Shown: positions 1-11,369 of the stretch, piece by piece
How positions within the stretch are numbered: position 1 is the first letter of the stretch
Layout: each line of letters starts with the position of its first letter
Assembly: GCA_964019335.1 (NCBI GenBank)
Contig: OZ025689.1
Span: 186,001-250,000, forward strand
Source: Diplonema japonicum
Taxonomy: Eukaryota; Euglenozoa; Diplonemea; Diplonemida; Diplonemidae
Reading direction: 5' to 3'
Length of the DNA stretch: 64,000 nucleotides
Translations under genes and position numbers: made by a program
Notes under the pieces: model-generated
The model's input: the letters and a program-made list of their open reading frames with translations, nothing else
Databases searched by the model: none
Told to the model about the DNA's origin: nothing

Positions 1-1355
1 TGGTCCTCCATCGTGTTTTCCTTGTTTTTCCGAGTGAGCGCATCATCTTTGGACGCTTTGACCTTGCTCGCCCACTCAGCCTGCCGCTGTGCAAACCCTC
101 CTTTGACGCTCTTCGCTTTTGACGTGATTACAGGACCGCGTGAGAGGCGCGACATCTCCTCCAGGATTTTCGACTCGCGTTCTTGCTGAAGCTTATCTTG
201 TCTGTGGTGCGGTGATAACCATGTGCGGTGACATACTTCAGCTGCTCCCTTGCAGCGCCAGCGAAGTACAACCTCTCGCCAGGTTCCATATGCTTCATAG
301 AAGGCTTCTCTGGTGAAGGCGTTTTGGTGTTGGGGGATGCAGAGGTGCGCGGCGGCGAGTGGTACAGCACGTGCGTCTGGCGGCGCATCTCCTCCTCACG
401 CCGCATGTCGCGGTCCGCCTGCACCAGCACCACCTCGTCGTCCTTGATTTGCTTCCTGCATGATGTTGCTCAGGTGTAATAAAACATACCCCAAAAGCCT
501 CTGGTAGGCTTTATCATCGATCTGTTGGATCCTAAGCGGCGACTGTGAATTGCCGGACTTCACACCAGGTGAACGCGAAGGCGACCTCGACAACGCACCC
601 AGCGCCTCGTACTCGCCTGTCATGCCGTTTGAGGCTGTCCACACGCCAGACGTGTCATCGAGCAGCACGCCATGCCGCCAAAGCATTTCGCGTATCTGGT
701 CACCTTTTTCATACTCGCCCGAGAGCACGTACTCCACCCGCTCATCACACAGCAGGTTGATCTCCTCTATAGGTATCTCGTCATTGTCACCGTCCGCAAC
801 TGTTTCATGTTCCGGTTCTAAGTCAGGCTCGAGCTCTGGTTCCAAGACGGCCACGTGTTCGGATTCTTGTTGAAGTGCTTCATCATCGCATGCGACAGGA
901 ACAAGAAGTGGCTCACTAGGCTCCTCTTCACGTGCCGCATCAAAACTAGGCGGTGTCACGGGCTGCACAACATTGTCGGTGTCCTTGCTGCCGCTCTGGG
1001 CGGGGCTCTCCTCTGGCGGATTCAGCACAGGGATGTCCCTGATAATACCCATAGCCCTGTCCTCGCGTTCTGTCCTTGCTTGCTGCGCCTTGCCCAGTGC
1101 TTCTGCTACCCTAGTTGCGTCGGCTAGCACCTTGCTGATCCCTGCCAGAGGCAGGTTTCGTCGCCTTCTGTTGGCCTCCTTTCCATCGGCAATGATGAGG
1201 CTTGATGTGCGGGACCTATTCGGCACCATGTCAGGCGTGGGGGGTGTGATCGTGCTCGAGGAACGCGTTCTTTTAAGGGCGCTGTCGCCGCTTTCACTAG
1301 ACTTGCTCCCTGTAGGGACCATGACAGGGGAACCCCGCACCACAAGCTCGTCCAT
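1..1355 (-). CDS. Coiled-coil protein with CysRS-like C-terminal motif, 3' part off window
   Basis: Three exons are visible: 490-1355, 237-455 and 1-201, and the reading frame is still open at base 1, so the C-terminus lies outside the window. The introns (456-489, 34 nt; 202-236, 35 nt) both start GTATGT and end CAG, and removing them gives a continuous frame of about 428 codons. The N-terminal half is Ser/Pro-rich and acidic, with repeated Glu-Pro near residues 170-190. A stretch around residue 205-240 (GDQIREMLWRHGVLLDD followed by W) resembles the small helical module at the end of cysteinyl-tRNA synthetases that recurs in protist proteins. The rest is charged helix, probably coiled coil. 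I do not recognise a function; a cytoskeletal or flagellar role would be a guess. Start: the ATG at 1355. Confidence 0.7.
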
Positions 1356-1417
1356 TTTTCCTTGTCACCCTGTGATGCGGTGATGTTGTCGAGGGGAGGA
1401 AGAGGGGAAATAATTCA

Positions 1418-1441
1418 CTATAATGGGAAGAAGTGTTAGCA
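1418..1441 (-). promoter_or_regulatory. Candidate splice acceptor ahead of the coiled-coil gene
   Basis: On the minus strand a GCTAAC branch-like element is followed by a pyrimidine-rich tract and ATTATAG, 63 nt ahead of the ATG at 1355. No coding exon is needed on its upstream side, so it fits a trans-splice acceptor or a 5' UTR intron end. Confidence 0.4.
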
Positions 1442-1486
1442 ACGACCCACCAGCCAAAGAAAAAAAGAAGGGGTCGAAGTCTAAAC

Positions 1487-2578
1487 TCACGTCGTTATGC
1501 TGTTGTAAGCCGCCAGAAGAGGGGGGGTTGCCTTAAGTGCGAGGCCTGTGATGTTCGCCATGACAGCGTCCGCGTGTTGCTTGTTATTGGCAGCGGCACA
1601 GAGCTGCATCATGTTGGTGTGGATACGCGGGCTTGTGGCGTTGTAAGTTTTGAGTGCTTCGATGTACTTTTCGTGACCGTCCTCAAGGGAGCCTGTTTGC
1701 ACACAGCCTTTGATGAAGGTGCTGTATGTGATCTCCGAGGGCTTAACAGATTCGGCAAGCCTTGTCCACGCACTGTGAAGGGGCCGCATCGCTCCCAAGT
1801 CTTTGTAAACGGCTAGTAATGCGGTCCACTCTTTGACGGTGGGCACGATACCGCTTGCAATGCACTTTGTCCAGATCTCTTCGGCGAGGGTGGTATTCGA
1901 GTCGCATTTGCCGAGAACTGCGAGGAGCGTGAACCTGTCTGGCGTGACAGAAGTCTTCTTCAGCATGTAGGTGAACAGTTCGTGTGCATCGTCAGCATTG
2001 CTCACAACGTTGAGCGCGCTATTCATGATGAAGATGTTGAGCGGGGCTGCTGCCTTCAACACCTTCCCGACCTCCCTCAGACTGTACGTCCTGCCATCGT
2101 TCTTCATCATTGTCAGGACAGCAACAAAAGAATGAGACGTGGGTTGTAGCCCTTCCTGTGCTATACCACTCCATAGCTTCTTCACGTCGTAGGTGTGCGC
2201 TGCCTTTGCATAAGCTGTAAGCACGTTGTTGTAGCTTTGTATGTCTCGGTGTCGCATCTTTTCAAACCACTGCCTGCATTCTCGGTAGAAGGCCACCCTG
2301 CTGAACACGCTCAGCACTGAGTTGTGTGTTGCGATGCCTATCTCGTACTCCTCTTTTTTCAGCCTCGCCAGGTATTTCTTGATGTTGTTCCCCAGTATTT
2401 CGTTCCCGCCCCGTGCTGTCTTCCCATGCTCGCTTCTGAACTCGTTTGCTATCATCCTAGCTACCTCTTTATCCGTCTTCAGCTTCACATGTGCCCGCTT
2501 CGCTGCCGGTGCTGCCTTGGCGGCGTCGCCCAGTAGCTTCCCCGCTGCTTGTATTCTATTCCACACGTGGACGTTCAT
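1487..2578 (-). CDS. Pentatricopeptide repeat (PPR) protein
   Basis: An intronless 363-residue protein. From about residue 80 it is built of repeated helical hairpins with the PPR pattern (for example THNSVLSVFSR, QSYNNVLTAYAKA, EWTALLAVYKD, ITYSTFIKGCVQTG), roughly eight units of about 35 residues. PPR proteins bind organellar RNA in a sequence-specific way and act in RNA processing, stability or translation; the basic N-terminus here could serve as a mitochondrial presequence, which is inference. The frame closes at TGA inside a good donor-like GTGAGT, but splicing there would run the protein into the next gene's start region, so the stop is taken as real. Start: ATG at 2578. Confidence 0.85.
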   Translation of the reverse strand: MNVHVWNRIQAAGKLLGDAAKAAPAAKRAHVKLKTDKEVARMIANEFRSEHGKTARGGNEILGNNIKKYLARLKKEEYEIGIATHNSVLSVFSRVAFYRECRQWFEKMRHRDIQSYNNVLTAYAKAAHTYDVKKLWSGIAQEGLQPTSHSFVAVLTMMKNDGRTYSLREVGKVLKAAAPLNIFIMNSALNVVSNADDAHELFTYMLKKTSVTPDRFTLLAVLGKCDSNTTLAEEIWTKCIASGIVPTVKEWTALLAVYKDLGAMRPLHSAWTRLAESVKPSEITYSTFIKGCVQTGSLEDGHEKYIEALKTYNATSPRIHTNMMQLCAAANNKQHADAVMANITGLALKATPPLLAAYNSITT

Positions 2579-2664
2579 CCTCTTTTACATTTCATCTTTT
2601 TTTTTATTCTTTAGTTATTGTTTGGAAAGGCAGCTTTGATTGAAAATGCAAACACTCACTCCCC

Positions 2665-4026
2665 TCACCTCCTGTGGCCCATCATCCGCATAGCGACGTC
2701 TGCGGCCCTCTCGTGGCGCTCATCAGGATCCAAACTACCGCCCTGCTGCCGTAAGTACATCGCTTCCTGCATCAGCTTGTCGTACTCATGCATCCCAAGG
2801 TCGCCATCCTCCTCGTCATCAGAGTCCTCGTCCACCACGTCTGTAGGGTCGCCTGACCGCGTTCGCTCTGCGAGCGAGTCCAACATGCGGCTTTTCTTCG
2901 TTGTGTTGTCGAAGATCCACCCTGGGGGGATCTCGCACCCAGATGCGTCGTCAGACCTTGCAGACACCCACCTGCGGTGCCATCGGGAAGTCGCTTCCTT
3001 CACCACAGGGGTGCTGTCTGCAGGGGGCTGTGCGGAAGGGGCTGCTGTTTCGGGTTCTTTTATTGCTTGCTTTTCGATCTTTTTCGGAGATTCTGTGAGC
3101 TTCCACTGCGTCGCGTGCAGGGCTTCGACCACTCTCCCGAAACTGTCATCTTCGTCACCTCTGTCTGCAAGAGGTGTCTGGGTTCCCGCCTGCTCGATTT
3201 CGCCTAGCATGACCACCTCATACCCATTGTCCATGGCCCATACCCACGCAGCGTCACGAGATGTTTCAGCGTCGGGGCCGACACCGAGGAGCACCCCGAC
3301 CTCTGCGGAGGGGAGGCCTGTAGTGATGATGTCATCAAGTGCCGCACGCGAACGAAAAACGGCAACAACAGCATGCGAGTCGTCAGGCGGGGAACTATAA
3401 AGAGACGTTGTGAATGTAACCCTCGCACTGTAGTACTTGGTATCGATGGAGAAGACGTCCTCATCGATAGGAAGCGCGGCGAGGACGTCATCCGGGTAGA
3501 CATCAGCAGGGTGGTAGAGAAGAGAAGCCATGTTGGCAAGAGGTGCCCATGGCGTGCAAGAAAGTGCTTGGTATACACGTGCTGTACCTGTTGGCTCGGG
3601 GTCGAGAAGGCCGAGCTTGAGAGTGGCTTCTTTGTCAAAATCAGTAAAGTCATCGGGGAGGTGGGGCCGGTATATGATTTCGTATTGTTTTGTGACGGCC
3701 CAGTTGACAACGTCTGCGTGGTAGCTGAGGTCCTCTGCAGCAGAGGACCCTGCAGTTGTTTCGTTCACCACTAGCAGTTTTGTCTTGGGGGCGGTCTCCT
3801 TCTCGTTCAACGCTTGTTTCACCTTGTCCAAGCATTTTAAGCTACTGATCACCACTACCCATGCGCCGGCATCTGGTGTCGCTTCTTCTATTTTTGTCTC
3901 GATAATAGTCGCTTCTGCGGTCATGTACTTTGACGTGAATGCCACTTTGCCATCGAACTCTAAGTCCTTCTTCAAGCTCGACTTCCCGCTGCCCTCGGTT
4001 CCCATTAGGAGTATTTTGTTCGGCAT
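2665..4026 (-). CDS. AAGAB: Alpha/gamma-adaptin-binding protein p34 (AAGAB)-like
   Basis: An intronless 453-residue protein. It begins with a Ras-like P-loop (GTEGSGKSS, residues 9-17) followed by a degenerate GTPase-like fold, then a middle domain with the FEVV/YEVVMLGE-type strand seen in p34. An acidic linker (DEDSDDEEDGD) leads to a C-terminal helix (DPDERHERAADVAMRMM) matching the p34 family's terminal helix. In animals AAGAB is an assembly chaperone for the AP-1 and AP-2 adaptor complexes in the cytosol. The assignment rests on overall architecture and the terminal helix; a divergent small GTPase is the alternative. The start is the ATG at 4026, directly ahead of the P-loop. Confidence 0.65.
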   Translation of the reverse strand: MPNKILLMGTEGSGKSSLKKDLEFDGKVAFTSKYMTAEATIIETKIEEATPDAGAWVVVISSLKCLDKVKQALNEKETAPKTKLLVVNETTAGSSAAEDLSYHADVVNWAVTKQYEIIYRPHLPDDFTDFDKEATLKLGLLDPEPTGTARVYQALSCTPWAPLANMASLLYHPADVYPDDVLAALPIDEDVFSIDTKYYSARVTFTTSLYSSPPDDSHAVVAVFRSRAALDDIITTGLPSAEVGVLLGVGPDAETSRDAAWVWAMDNGYEVVMLGEIEQAGTQTPLADRGDEDDSFGRVVEALHATQWKLTESPKKIEKQAIKEPETAAPSAQPPADSTPVVKEATSRWHRRWVSARSDDASGCEIPPGWIFDNTTKKSRMLDSLAERTRSGDPTDVVDEDSDDEEDGDLGMHEYDKLMQEAMYLRQQGGSLDPDERHERAADVAMRMMGHRR

Positions 4027-6002
4027 TTTTCTTTTTTTTTTTTTTTGTTGTTCTTTTTTTAAGTAAAACTTATCGTAAAAAAAAAAAAATAAAAAAAAAA
4101 AAATAAAAAACAGTGAGGAAAATGAACATAATGGCTGTTAAAAAAAAAAGGGGAACAAAAAAAAAAAAAAAACTTTTTTTTTTTCTTCCCTCCCTTGGGA
4201 AATTTAAAAAAATAAAAAAACACGCGCGCCCAGGGAAGTTATCCTTAGATCACTTTGGTACTGCTGCGCCTCTTTTATTTTTCTCTCTTTTTTTTCCCCC
4301 CCTCTTCTGCATTCCTTTTTTTTCTTTTTTTAATTTTTAATGGCTTTTTGTTTAAAATATAAGTCCATCCCACAGCACAATAAAGTAGCAGCGCCTCTTT
4401 TTTTTTTTTTTTTTGTTTTTTTTTTTTGTGGACACTTTTTCTTTTTGTTTTTTTTGTTGGCACCCACAATGCCAGGGAGGCGGCGGGGAGAAAGTGGACA
4501 GAAAGTAGAGAGGGGACAGGAGGAGAACGGGGTGAACGAAAAAATCAGCAGGTTACGAACTCGGCAGTCTTTTGGTCTTCCCACGTTAAGTTGCCGATTA
4601 TAGAGAAAGTGTGACTACAGGGGGATGGCGGGGGAAAGGGAAGCTGAGAGCTTCTGCTTGGCTTCATAAACGCCTAAGGTTGGCTCTGAGCTTTACTTTT
4701 TCTTTTTTTTTCTATTTCGTTTCCTTTTCTTTTTGAGAGAAAAAAAAGGGGGGGGGGGAAGGCAGAGCTTGTAAAGGTGTTTTTTTTTTCTTTTTTGCAA
4801 TTTCTTTCATTTTTCTTCCTTCTTTCGATGTTGGAACAAACAGAAAACAGAAAAAAAAAAGAAAAAGAAAAAAAGAGAAAGAAAGAAAAAAAAAAATCAC
4901 TATCAAGGGGAAGTTTCGCCAACAACCCAATACTTTAAAAAAAGAATTCAAAATACTTTAAAAATATATTCTGTATTCTTTTCACCAACTACAATAATTC
5001 ATAAATAAAGAGGGAGGAGGGAGGGAGGGCAGATGCTTGTGATGCACATTGCTCACCCTCTGACCTCACCCTTTTTCTCGCAGGATAAAAAAAAAAAGAA
5101 TAAGAAATGTTCGTTGTTTGCAACATTTTTGAATAGCTTTTAGTATCAAATCCAGGCTGAAAAAAGCACCCTGCTCATAGACCTTGTGGCAGCAATTGGC
5201 AGCTCCTCAACCCCCTCCCATATAAGATAGACACCCAAATTATGCTCTTCTTCCCTTGGAAAAAAACATCTCTTTTTTCATGCCTTTTTTCTTTTTTTCT
5301 TTTGTCTCTTTTCTCTTCCACCCCCCCCCCCGTGTTCTTTCAAAAAAGAGGTGGAAAAAAAAAAAGGGAAAAGAAAAAAGGGGGGAAAACAAAGACGTTA
5401 GTGTTTGAAAAATCAAAAAAAAAAACCTTTTTTTTTTTGGTTCTTCCCCTCCTCGTCTCTCTTGGTAGACAGAAAAAAAAAAAGGCAACAGAAAAAAAAG
5501 GGAAAAAAAAAAAGAAAGAAATTCTACCATTTTCTCCTTTTTCTTTTTTCCCCCTTAACGGTCGTTGGATTTAAATTGGTCAATAAAGGAGGTTCCTGTT
5601 TTGGAAACGCCCCCCTCGTCTCTACTTATCTACCCCTTTCGGCACATAATCAAGTTGCACTCCGTCCTGCCCCCCCCCCCCCCCCCCCCCCCCAAACGGC
5701 CTTGTCAAACAAAGAAAAAAGAAAAAGAAACGGGAAAAAAAATACATCTACAAAAAGAAATTACTTTTCGGACACATGTGTCACGTCGTTTAGTTAAAGG
5801 AAAATCCATTTTTTTTTTTTTTGCTTTTTTTTAACAAAATATTATATTGTCGGGACTTTAAAAAAAAAAAAAGAAAAAAAAAAAAAAAAACTCTGGTTGC
5901 TGAGCAATGAGCGCAAATGAGTATTCTTTATTAGGTAAAAAGACGCTCGTGCCACGCAAATGAAGCGCCAGACTATTTTCTTTTCTTTCTTTTTTTTTTC
6001 TC
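4027..6002. other. Homopolymer-mosaic spacer
   Basis: Nearly 2 kb with no convincing gene. It is a patchwork of A, T, G and C runs, including about 30 consecutive C near 5671-5692. The only complex stretch (about 4490-4680) contains the small open frame listed separately. Confidence 0.7.
4545..4667 (-). CDS. Possible 40-residue small protein
   Basis: An ATG-to-TGA frame of 40 codons in the only complex-sequence island of a 2 kb homopolymer spacer. A TTAG acceptor-like site lies just ahead of the ATG. The product is Ser/Pro-rich at first, then IIGNLTWEDQKTAEFVTC. I recognise no family. It could equally be a piece of a noncoding transcript. Confidence 0.22.
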   Translation of the reverse strand: MKPSRSSQLPFPPPSPCSHTFSIIGNLTWEDQKTAEFVTC

Positions 6003-7184
<1,182 letters not shown>

Positions 7185-7573
7185 TTTTTTTTTTGTGTGT
7201 GTTTTCTTTTTTTTTTTTCTTTTGAGGGTATATATATATAATTGGGATATTTGGTTTTCTTCTGTTTTAGCCGAAAGGGGGGGTGAATGAAAAAAAAAAA
7301 CAATGGAAAGAATATTGAATGAAAAAAAGAATGGGGGGGGGTGAAAGGGAAGGGGGGGGAACAAAAAAAATGGGAAGGGATGCTGGTGGAGACACTAATC
7401 TTTCTTTTTTTTTGTTCTCTCTTTTTTTTTTTTTCTTTTCTTTTCTAAACCCTTACTGACTTTTCTTTAAAAAAAAAAACCGCATATCTCCCACGGTACT
7501 AACCCGACTATTAAAGGTAAGAAAAAAAAAACTCAAATTAACATGCAAGCTCCCTGAGACGAAAGCAGCATGC

Positions 7574-7614
<41 letters not shown>

Positions 7615-7782
7615 AGAGGGGGACGGCTCTGGTTGGTAACTTATTCGGAAATATGAAAAAAAAATGAAAGCAACACAGTAAATATTGAGTGAAACAAAAA
7701 AAGAGGGGGGGGGGGGAAACAAAGAAAAAAATTGTTAAAGACACCCGTTTAGCAAAAAAAAAAAAAAAAAGAAAAAAAGATC
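7185..7782. other. Homopolymer-rich spacer
   Basis: Runs of A, T and G, including a poly-A run of about 40 near 7576-7611, and no supported gene. The minus-strand stretch CTAAAACAG near 7255-7270 could be the acceptor for the DAHP synthase transcript. Confidence 0.6.
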
Positions 7783-8007
7783 TCACGCTTCTTTTTCTCC
7801 GTTGTTGGCGATGATGAGGATGTCATTCGAATAATCAATCCCCCCAACCATCTTTATGGCCATGAGTAGCGCGAAAACGAGAACAATTGTGGACCAGATA
7901 CCGATTTGGTAGGACTTGTCATAATCGGACATTGTCGAAGGATTCTCATTGCCCGCAGCAACATGCACCATCGCCGCCAAGAGGAACGCAATCAGCTGCT
8001 TCTGCAT
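7783..8007 (-). CDS. Small single-span protein resembling the ATP6AP2 (V-ATPase accessory) tail
   Basis: A 74-residue protein with a signal peptide (residues 1-19, cleavage near AAG), a short lumenal part, one membrane span (about 34-52, IWSTIVLVFALLMAIKMV) and a short cytosolic tail with IDYSNDILI. The pattern of a span with an early Trp followed by a D-x(3-4)-D-x-I tail resembles the C-terminus of the renin receptor/ATP6AP2 family, which aids V-ATPase assembly. The large ectodomain of animal ATP6AP2 is absent, as in other minimal versions. The similarity is short, so an unrelated small secretory-pathway protein remains possible. Confidence 0.5.
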   Translation of the reverse strand: MQKQLIAFLLAAMVHVAAGNENPSTMSDYDKSYQIGIWSTIVLVFALLMAIKMVGGIDYSNDILIIANNGEKEA

Positions 8008-8041
8008 TATTATAATTTTTTTTTTTTTAAATAATCTCCCT

Positions 8042-8078
<37 letters not shown>

Positions 8079-8211
8079 TGGTCTATTCTTTTTCTGGAAA
8101 AAAAAAAAAAAAAAAAAAAAAAAGGGTAAATAATTAAAAAAACAGAGGGGGAGGAAAACACAAGTGGTAACCGTGTTCAAAAAAAAAAAACCTTTTTTTT
8201 TTTTTTCTCTT

Positions 8212-8724
8212 TCACCTACTACTATTAATGTTCATCGATCTCATTAAGCGTTTTATTTGCGCAAGTTCCGCCTGCACAGCTGCACGACCCTGTTTCTCTT
8301 CCTGGAGTTGTGTCTCTAGTTGGACAAGTCGCGACTCAATTGTGCTACTAGCTGTTGTGACAAAGGAAGTTGCATCCGTGAAGCAAGAAGGGTGGGAAGG
8401 CACACGGGACGGGGCTGTAGTAGTGACCGATTTACGGCTGTTGCCCGTCACCCGCGATGCTTGGGAGGGAGTCTTTAACAAGCTGGAGGATCTACTGCTT
8501 CTGCTCTTGCTCTTCGTCGTCTTTGTAAATGCCGATGATCCCCCGTCTGCCAAACTGCCAGACCGCTCACTTCCTACAACACTGCTTCTTACAGTTTCCC
8601 CTACAGGCAGAACTGGTAGGTCATCCCGCTTTCTGAAAGTCCCCTTTACCGCATCTGCTTGGACCTTCGTCTCCCCTATGATGCGCTGCCTCCACGCCTC
8701 GTCATGCCTTGACTGTGCCAGCAT
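8212..8724 (-). CDS. Small Ser-rich protein with C-terminal coiled coil
   Basis: An intronless 170-residue protein. A charged N-terminus (HDEAWRQRIIGET) is followed by a long Ser/Thr/Lys/Arg-rich disordered region and a C-terminal heptad-like helix (ESRLVQLETQLQEEKQGRAAVQAELAQ, split here for reading: residues about 130-160). No family recognised. The ATG at 8724 is preceded on the sense strand by T-rich sequence and two AG sites, consistent with a processed 5' end. Confidence 0.55.
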   Translation of the reverse strand: MLAQSRHDEAWRQRIIGETKVQADAVKGTFRKRDDLPVLPVGETVRSSVVGSERSGSLADGGSSAFTKTTKSKSRSSRSSSLLKTPSQASRVTGNSRKSVTTTAPSRVPSHPSCFTDATSFVTTASSTIESRLVQLETQLQEEKQGRAAVQAELAQIKRLMRSMNINSSR

Positions 8725-9356
8725 AGTGTGTCTGTGGGCTAAAAAAAAACAAAAAACTGCAGGAGGGTGGTTAAAATTATTCTTTTTTTTGTGTGGATGA
8801 AAATAGAATAAAAAAAATAATGAAGGAAAGACTGTTATACAGACCAGGTGGGGGAGAAGTCGGATGGGGGAGTCGTTTGTGGTTTCTTTTTTAAATTTTC
8901 ATTTTTTTTTTTTCTCTTCTTTTCACCTTTTTTTTTTTTTTTTATTATATGTTCTTTCAGAAATTGTGCGAGTTGAAAGGGATGGGGGGTGGTGGTGGTG
9001 AAAGAGAAGGAAAAAAAAAAAAAGGAAAAAAAAGAATGTGAGCAAAAAAAAAAAAAAAACTTACAAAAAAAAAAAGTCAGTTTTCCAAAGAAAAAAAAAA
9101 AGGGGGAGAGGGGACCTTTCATTTTCTTTTATGGAAAAAAGAAATAAAATAAAGAAAAATCGCACACACACACACACACAGTGGTCGTCTTTTGGCTCGT
9201 TATATTGCAAAAAAAAAAGAACATAGGCAAGTTTGTCCCCCCCCCCCCCCCCCCCCCGTACGTTCTCTTTCTTTTTGATAAACCCCTCCCTCTATATATT
9301 CTTTTTGAGCGAAAAAATAAAAAAATTCCTCTTTTTTTTTTCTTTTCCCGCTTCAT
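8725..9356. other. Homopolymer-rich spacer
   Basis: Poly-A and poly-T runs, a (CA)n microsatellite near 9161-9180 and a C run of about 20 near 9238-9257. No gene seen. Confidence 0.65.
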
Positions 9357-9820
9357 TTATTTGCACTTCTTGAACTTGAAGCCGCCACACGCGATCAGCA
9401 CAATAATGAAGATGATGAGGAGGATGACGAAAACGCAAAATGCGGTCATCATGACCTTTCTCTTCCACATGGCCCAGTGGAGGGTTTTTGATTGGGCCTT
9501 GAATTTTGTTGCGCCAGTGTTCAACTCATCAGCGCGGGTGGACAGAATGTCGATTTTCTCCCCTCTTGTGAGGAGAGTGTCGATGTTCTTGTTCATGATG
9601 TCCTTCGTCTCGTCTATGTCTTTCTTCACCTTTCTGATGATGTCGTTCTCACCACTGTTTGCAATGTCCACCTGCCGTTTCAACTCTGTTGTGAAGCTTT
9701 CAGCACTCTTAAGGGTGGTAACTGTATTCCACTTAGATAAATAGGCGCTTTTAAACCTATTCTTCACCGCCTCTAAAAATTCAAAAGGGATCCTTCTGTC
9801 CAGCGCTTCGTCCGCCATAC

Positions 9821-9862
<42 letters not shown>

Positions 9863-10150
9863 CCCACACCAAGTAGCACATCCCTTCGGACACAATGTAG
9901 TGGAACAAAAATGCGTCATAAGTGTATGTCATCTTGTGGTCATCAGACCTAATCTTCTCCAGGATAACCTTCGATATGTTCGAGACATCCAGGGTGCTTC
10001 TCGATACCTGAGAGTGGGAGAGAATTTAAAAAAAAAAAATAATAATAATAATAATAATAATTCTATACCTCCGACAACAACTGCGGTTTCCCCATCGGGC
10101 CCCCTTTATTAGCCACCACCGCATAACGGATCAAAGGATCACCAGCTGAT

Positions 10151-10155
<5 letters not shown>
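9357..10155 (-). CDS. VAMP7-like longin R-SNARE, copy A
   Basis: An R-SNARE for fusion of endosomal, lysosomal or secretory vesicles. Exons 10069-10155, 9870-10007 and 9357-9821 give 229 residues. It has an N-terminal longin domain (YAVVANKGGPMGKPQLL; TYDAFLFHYIVSEGMCYLCMADE), a SNARE motif with the zero-layer Arg in LLTRGEKIDIL, and a C-terminal membrane anchor (MMTAFCVFVILLIIFIIVLI) ending in a short lumenal Cys/Lys tail as in VAMP7. Intron 1 (10008-10068, 61 nt) has an ATT-repeat and poly-T core; intron 2 (9822-9869, 48 nt) is GTGTGGG, a run of A, then AG. A tandem paralogue lies 1.2 kb upstream with introns in the same places. Confidence 0.93.
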
Positions 10156-10184
<29 letters not shown>

Positions 10185-11325
10185 CCCCCCCTTATATCTC
10201 GCTCCTTTTTTTTTTTTAATTATATGGGCATTGTGAAAAAAAAAGTGAAAAAAAGTTTTTCTTTTTTTTTGGAGAGAAAAAAAAAAAAAAAAAAAAACAC
10301 ACAAACTGAATAAGAAAAAAAAATAATGTGAGGAGGGGGGGTAAAGGAAAGAAGAAAGGACATGGAGCAGATGAGGGTATAGGGGAGCAGTAGGTGAGGT
10401 GCCATCATCGAAAAAAAAAAAAAAAAAAGAAGAAGAAAAGAAAAGGGAGGGGGTCGTTTTATGTTCTTTTTTTATACTTTTTTTTTATGTTTTTTTTTTT
10501 TTTTTTAAAACTTTGTATAAAACAAGTGTAACTACTATAGTTACTACTTTCCCTCCTTTTCGAAAGAAAATATTTTTAAAAAAAAATAAAAGAAACGGGG
10601 TCCGTCTGAATAAAAAAAAAAAGAAGAAAAGATAACCATTGAACGAGACAAAAAAAGGGGTAAAATATTGAGAGAGTATACCCTATGCACCCTCAAAAGA
10701 ACCACTCAACAAACAACAAAAAAAATAGCAGGCGGGAGGGGACGGAAAAAGCAATTTTTCTTTAAAAATAATCCTCTGCTTTTCTGTCTCTTTTCTTCCA
10801 AAAAAAAAAAAAAAAAAAAAAGGGTCTTTTTTACACAAATAAAAGAAGGCTGAAGGGCAAAAAAAAATAAAGGAAGTCACTATGATGGGTGGGGTGTTAA
10901 CTAAAAGCAACGACCCGCCAAAAAAAAGAAAAAAAAAACAATAAAAAAAACACACCCGAAAAAAAATCTTGTTTTTTTTTTTACCCCCTTATTCTGGTTT
11001 TGGTTGAAGGAAGCAGTGGACGGGGAAAGAAAAAAAAAAAAAAAAAACTATGATTTCTGGCCGACGCTCTCTCTTGAGGGCTTGTTCCAACAAGAAAAAA
11101 AAAAGTCATTTTCTACTCAGAGGGGGAGGGGGGCTGGGTATATTTTTCTTTTGTATTATTCTCATTTCTTTTTTTTTCTTCTTCTTCTTCAACATGATGA
11201 ATGGAAAAACAAAAAACAAAAACAAAAAAACAAAAAAACAAAAAAACAAAAAAAAAAGAAGAAGGGAGCGCCACGCGAAGTCTGTAGTTAATGAAAAAAA
11301 AATTTTTTTTTTTTGTTCTTTCATT

Positions 11326-11369
<44 letters not shown>
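10156..11369. other. Homopolymer-mosaic spacer between the two SNARE copies
   Basis: About 1.2 kb of A, T and G runs and (CAAAAAA)n-type repeats near 11215-11255. No coding frame with recognisable content on either strand. Confidence 0.65.

Noticed and set aside
1418-1495. An intron extending the PPR protein (GTGAGT...TTATAG)
   Set aside because: The added reading would overlap the next gene's start and looks like non-coding sequence; the acceptor is better explained by processing of the downstream gene.
4490-4680. tRNA or snRNA in the complex island
   Set aside because: A GTTCG-like box and a downstream T run are present, but no cloverleaf or snRNA core motif could be formed.
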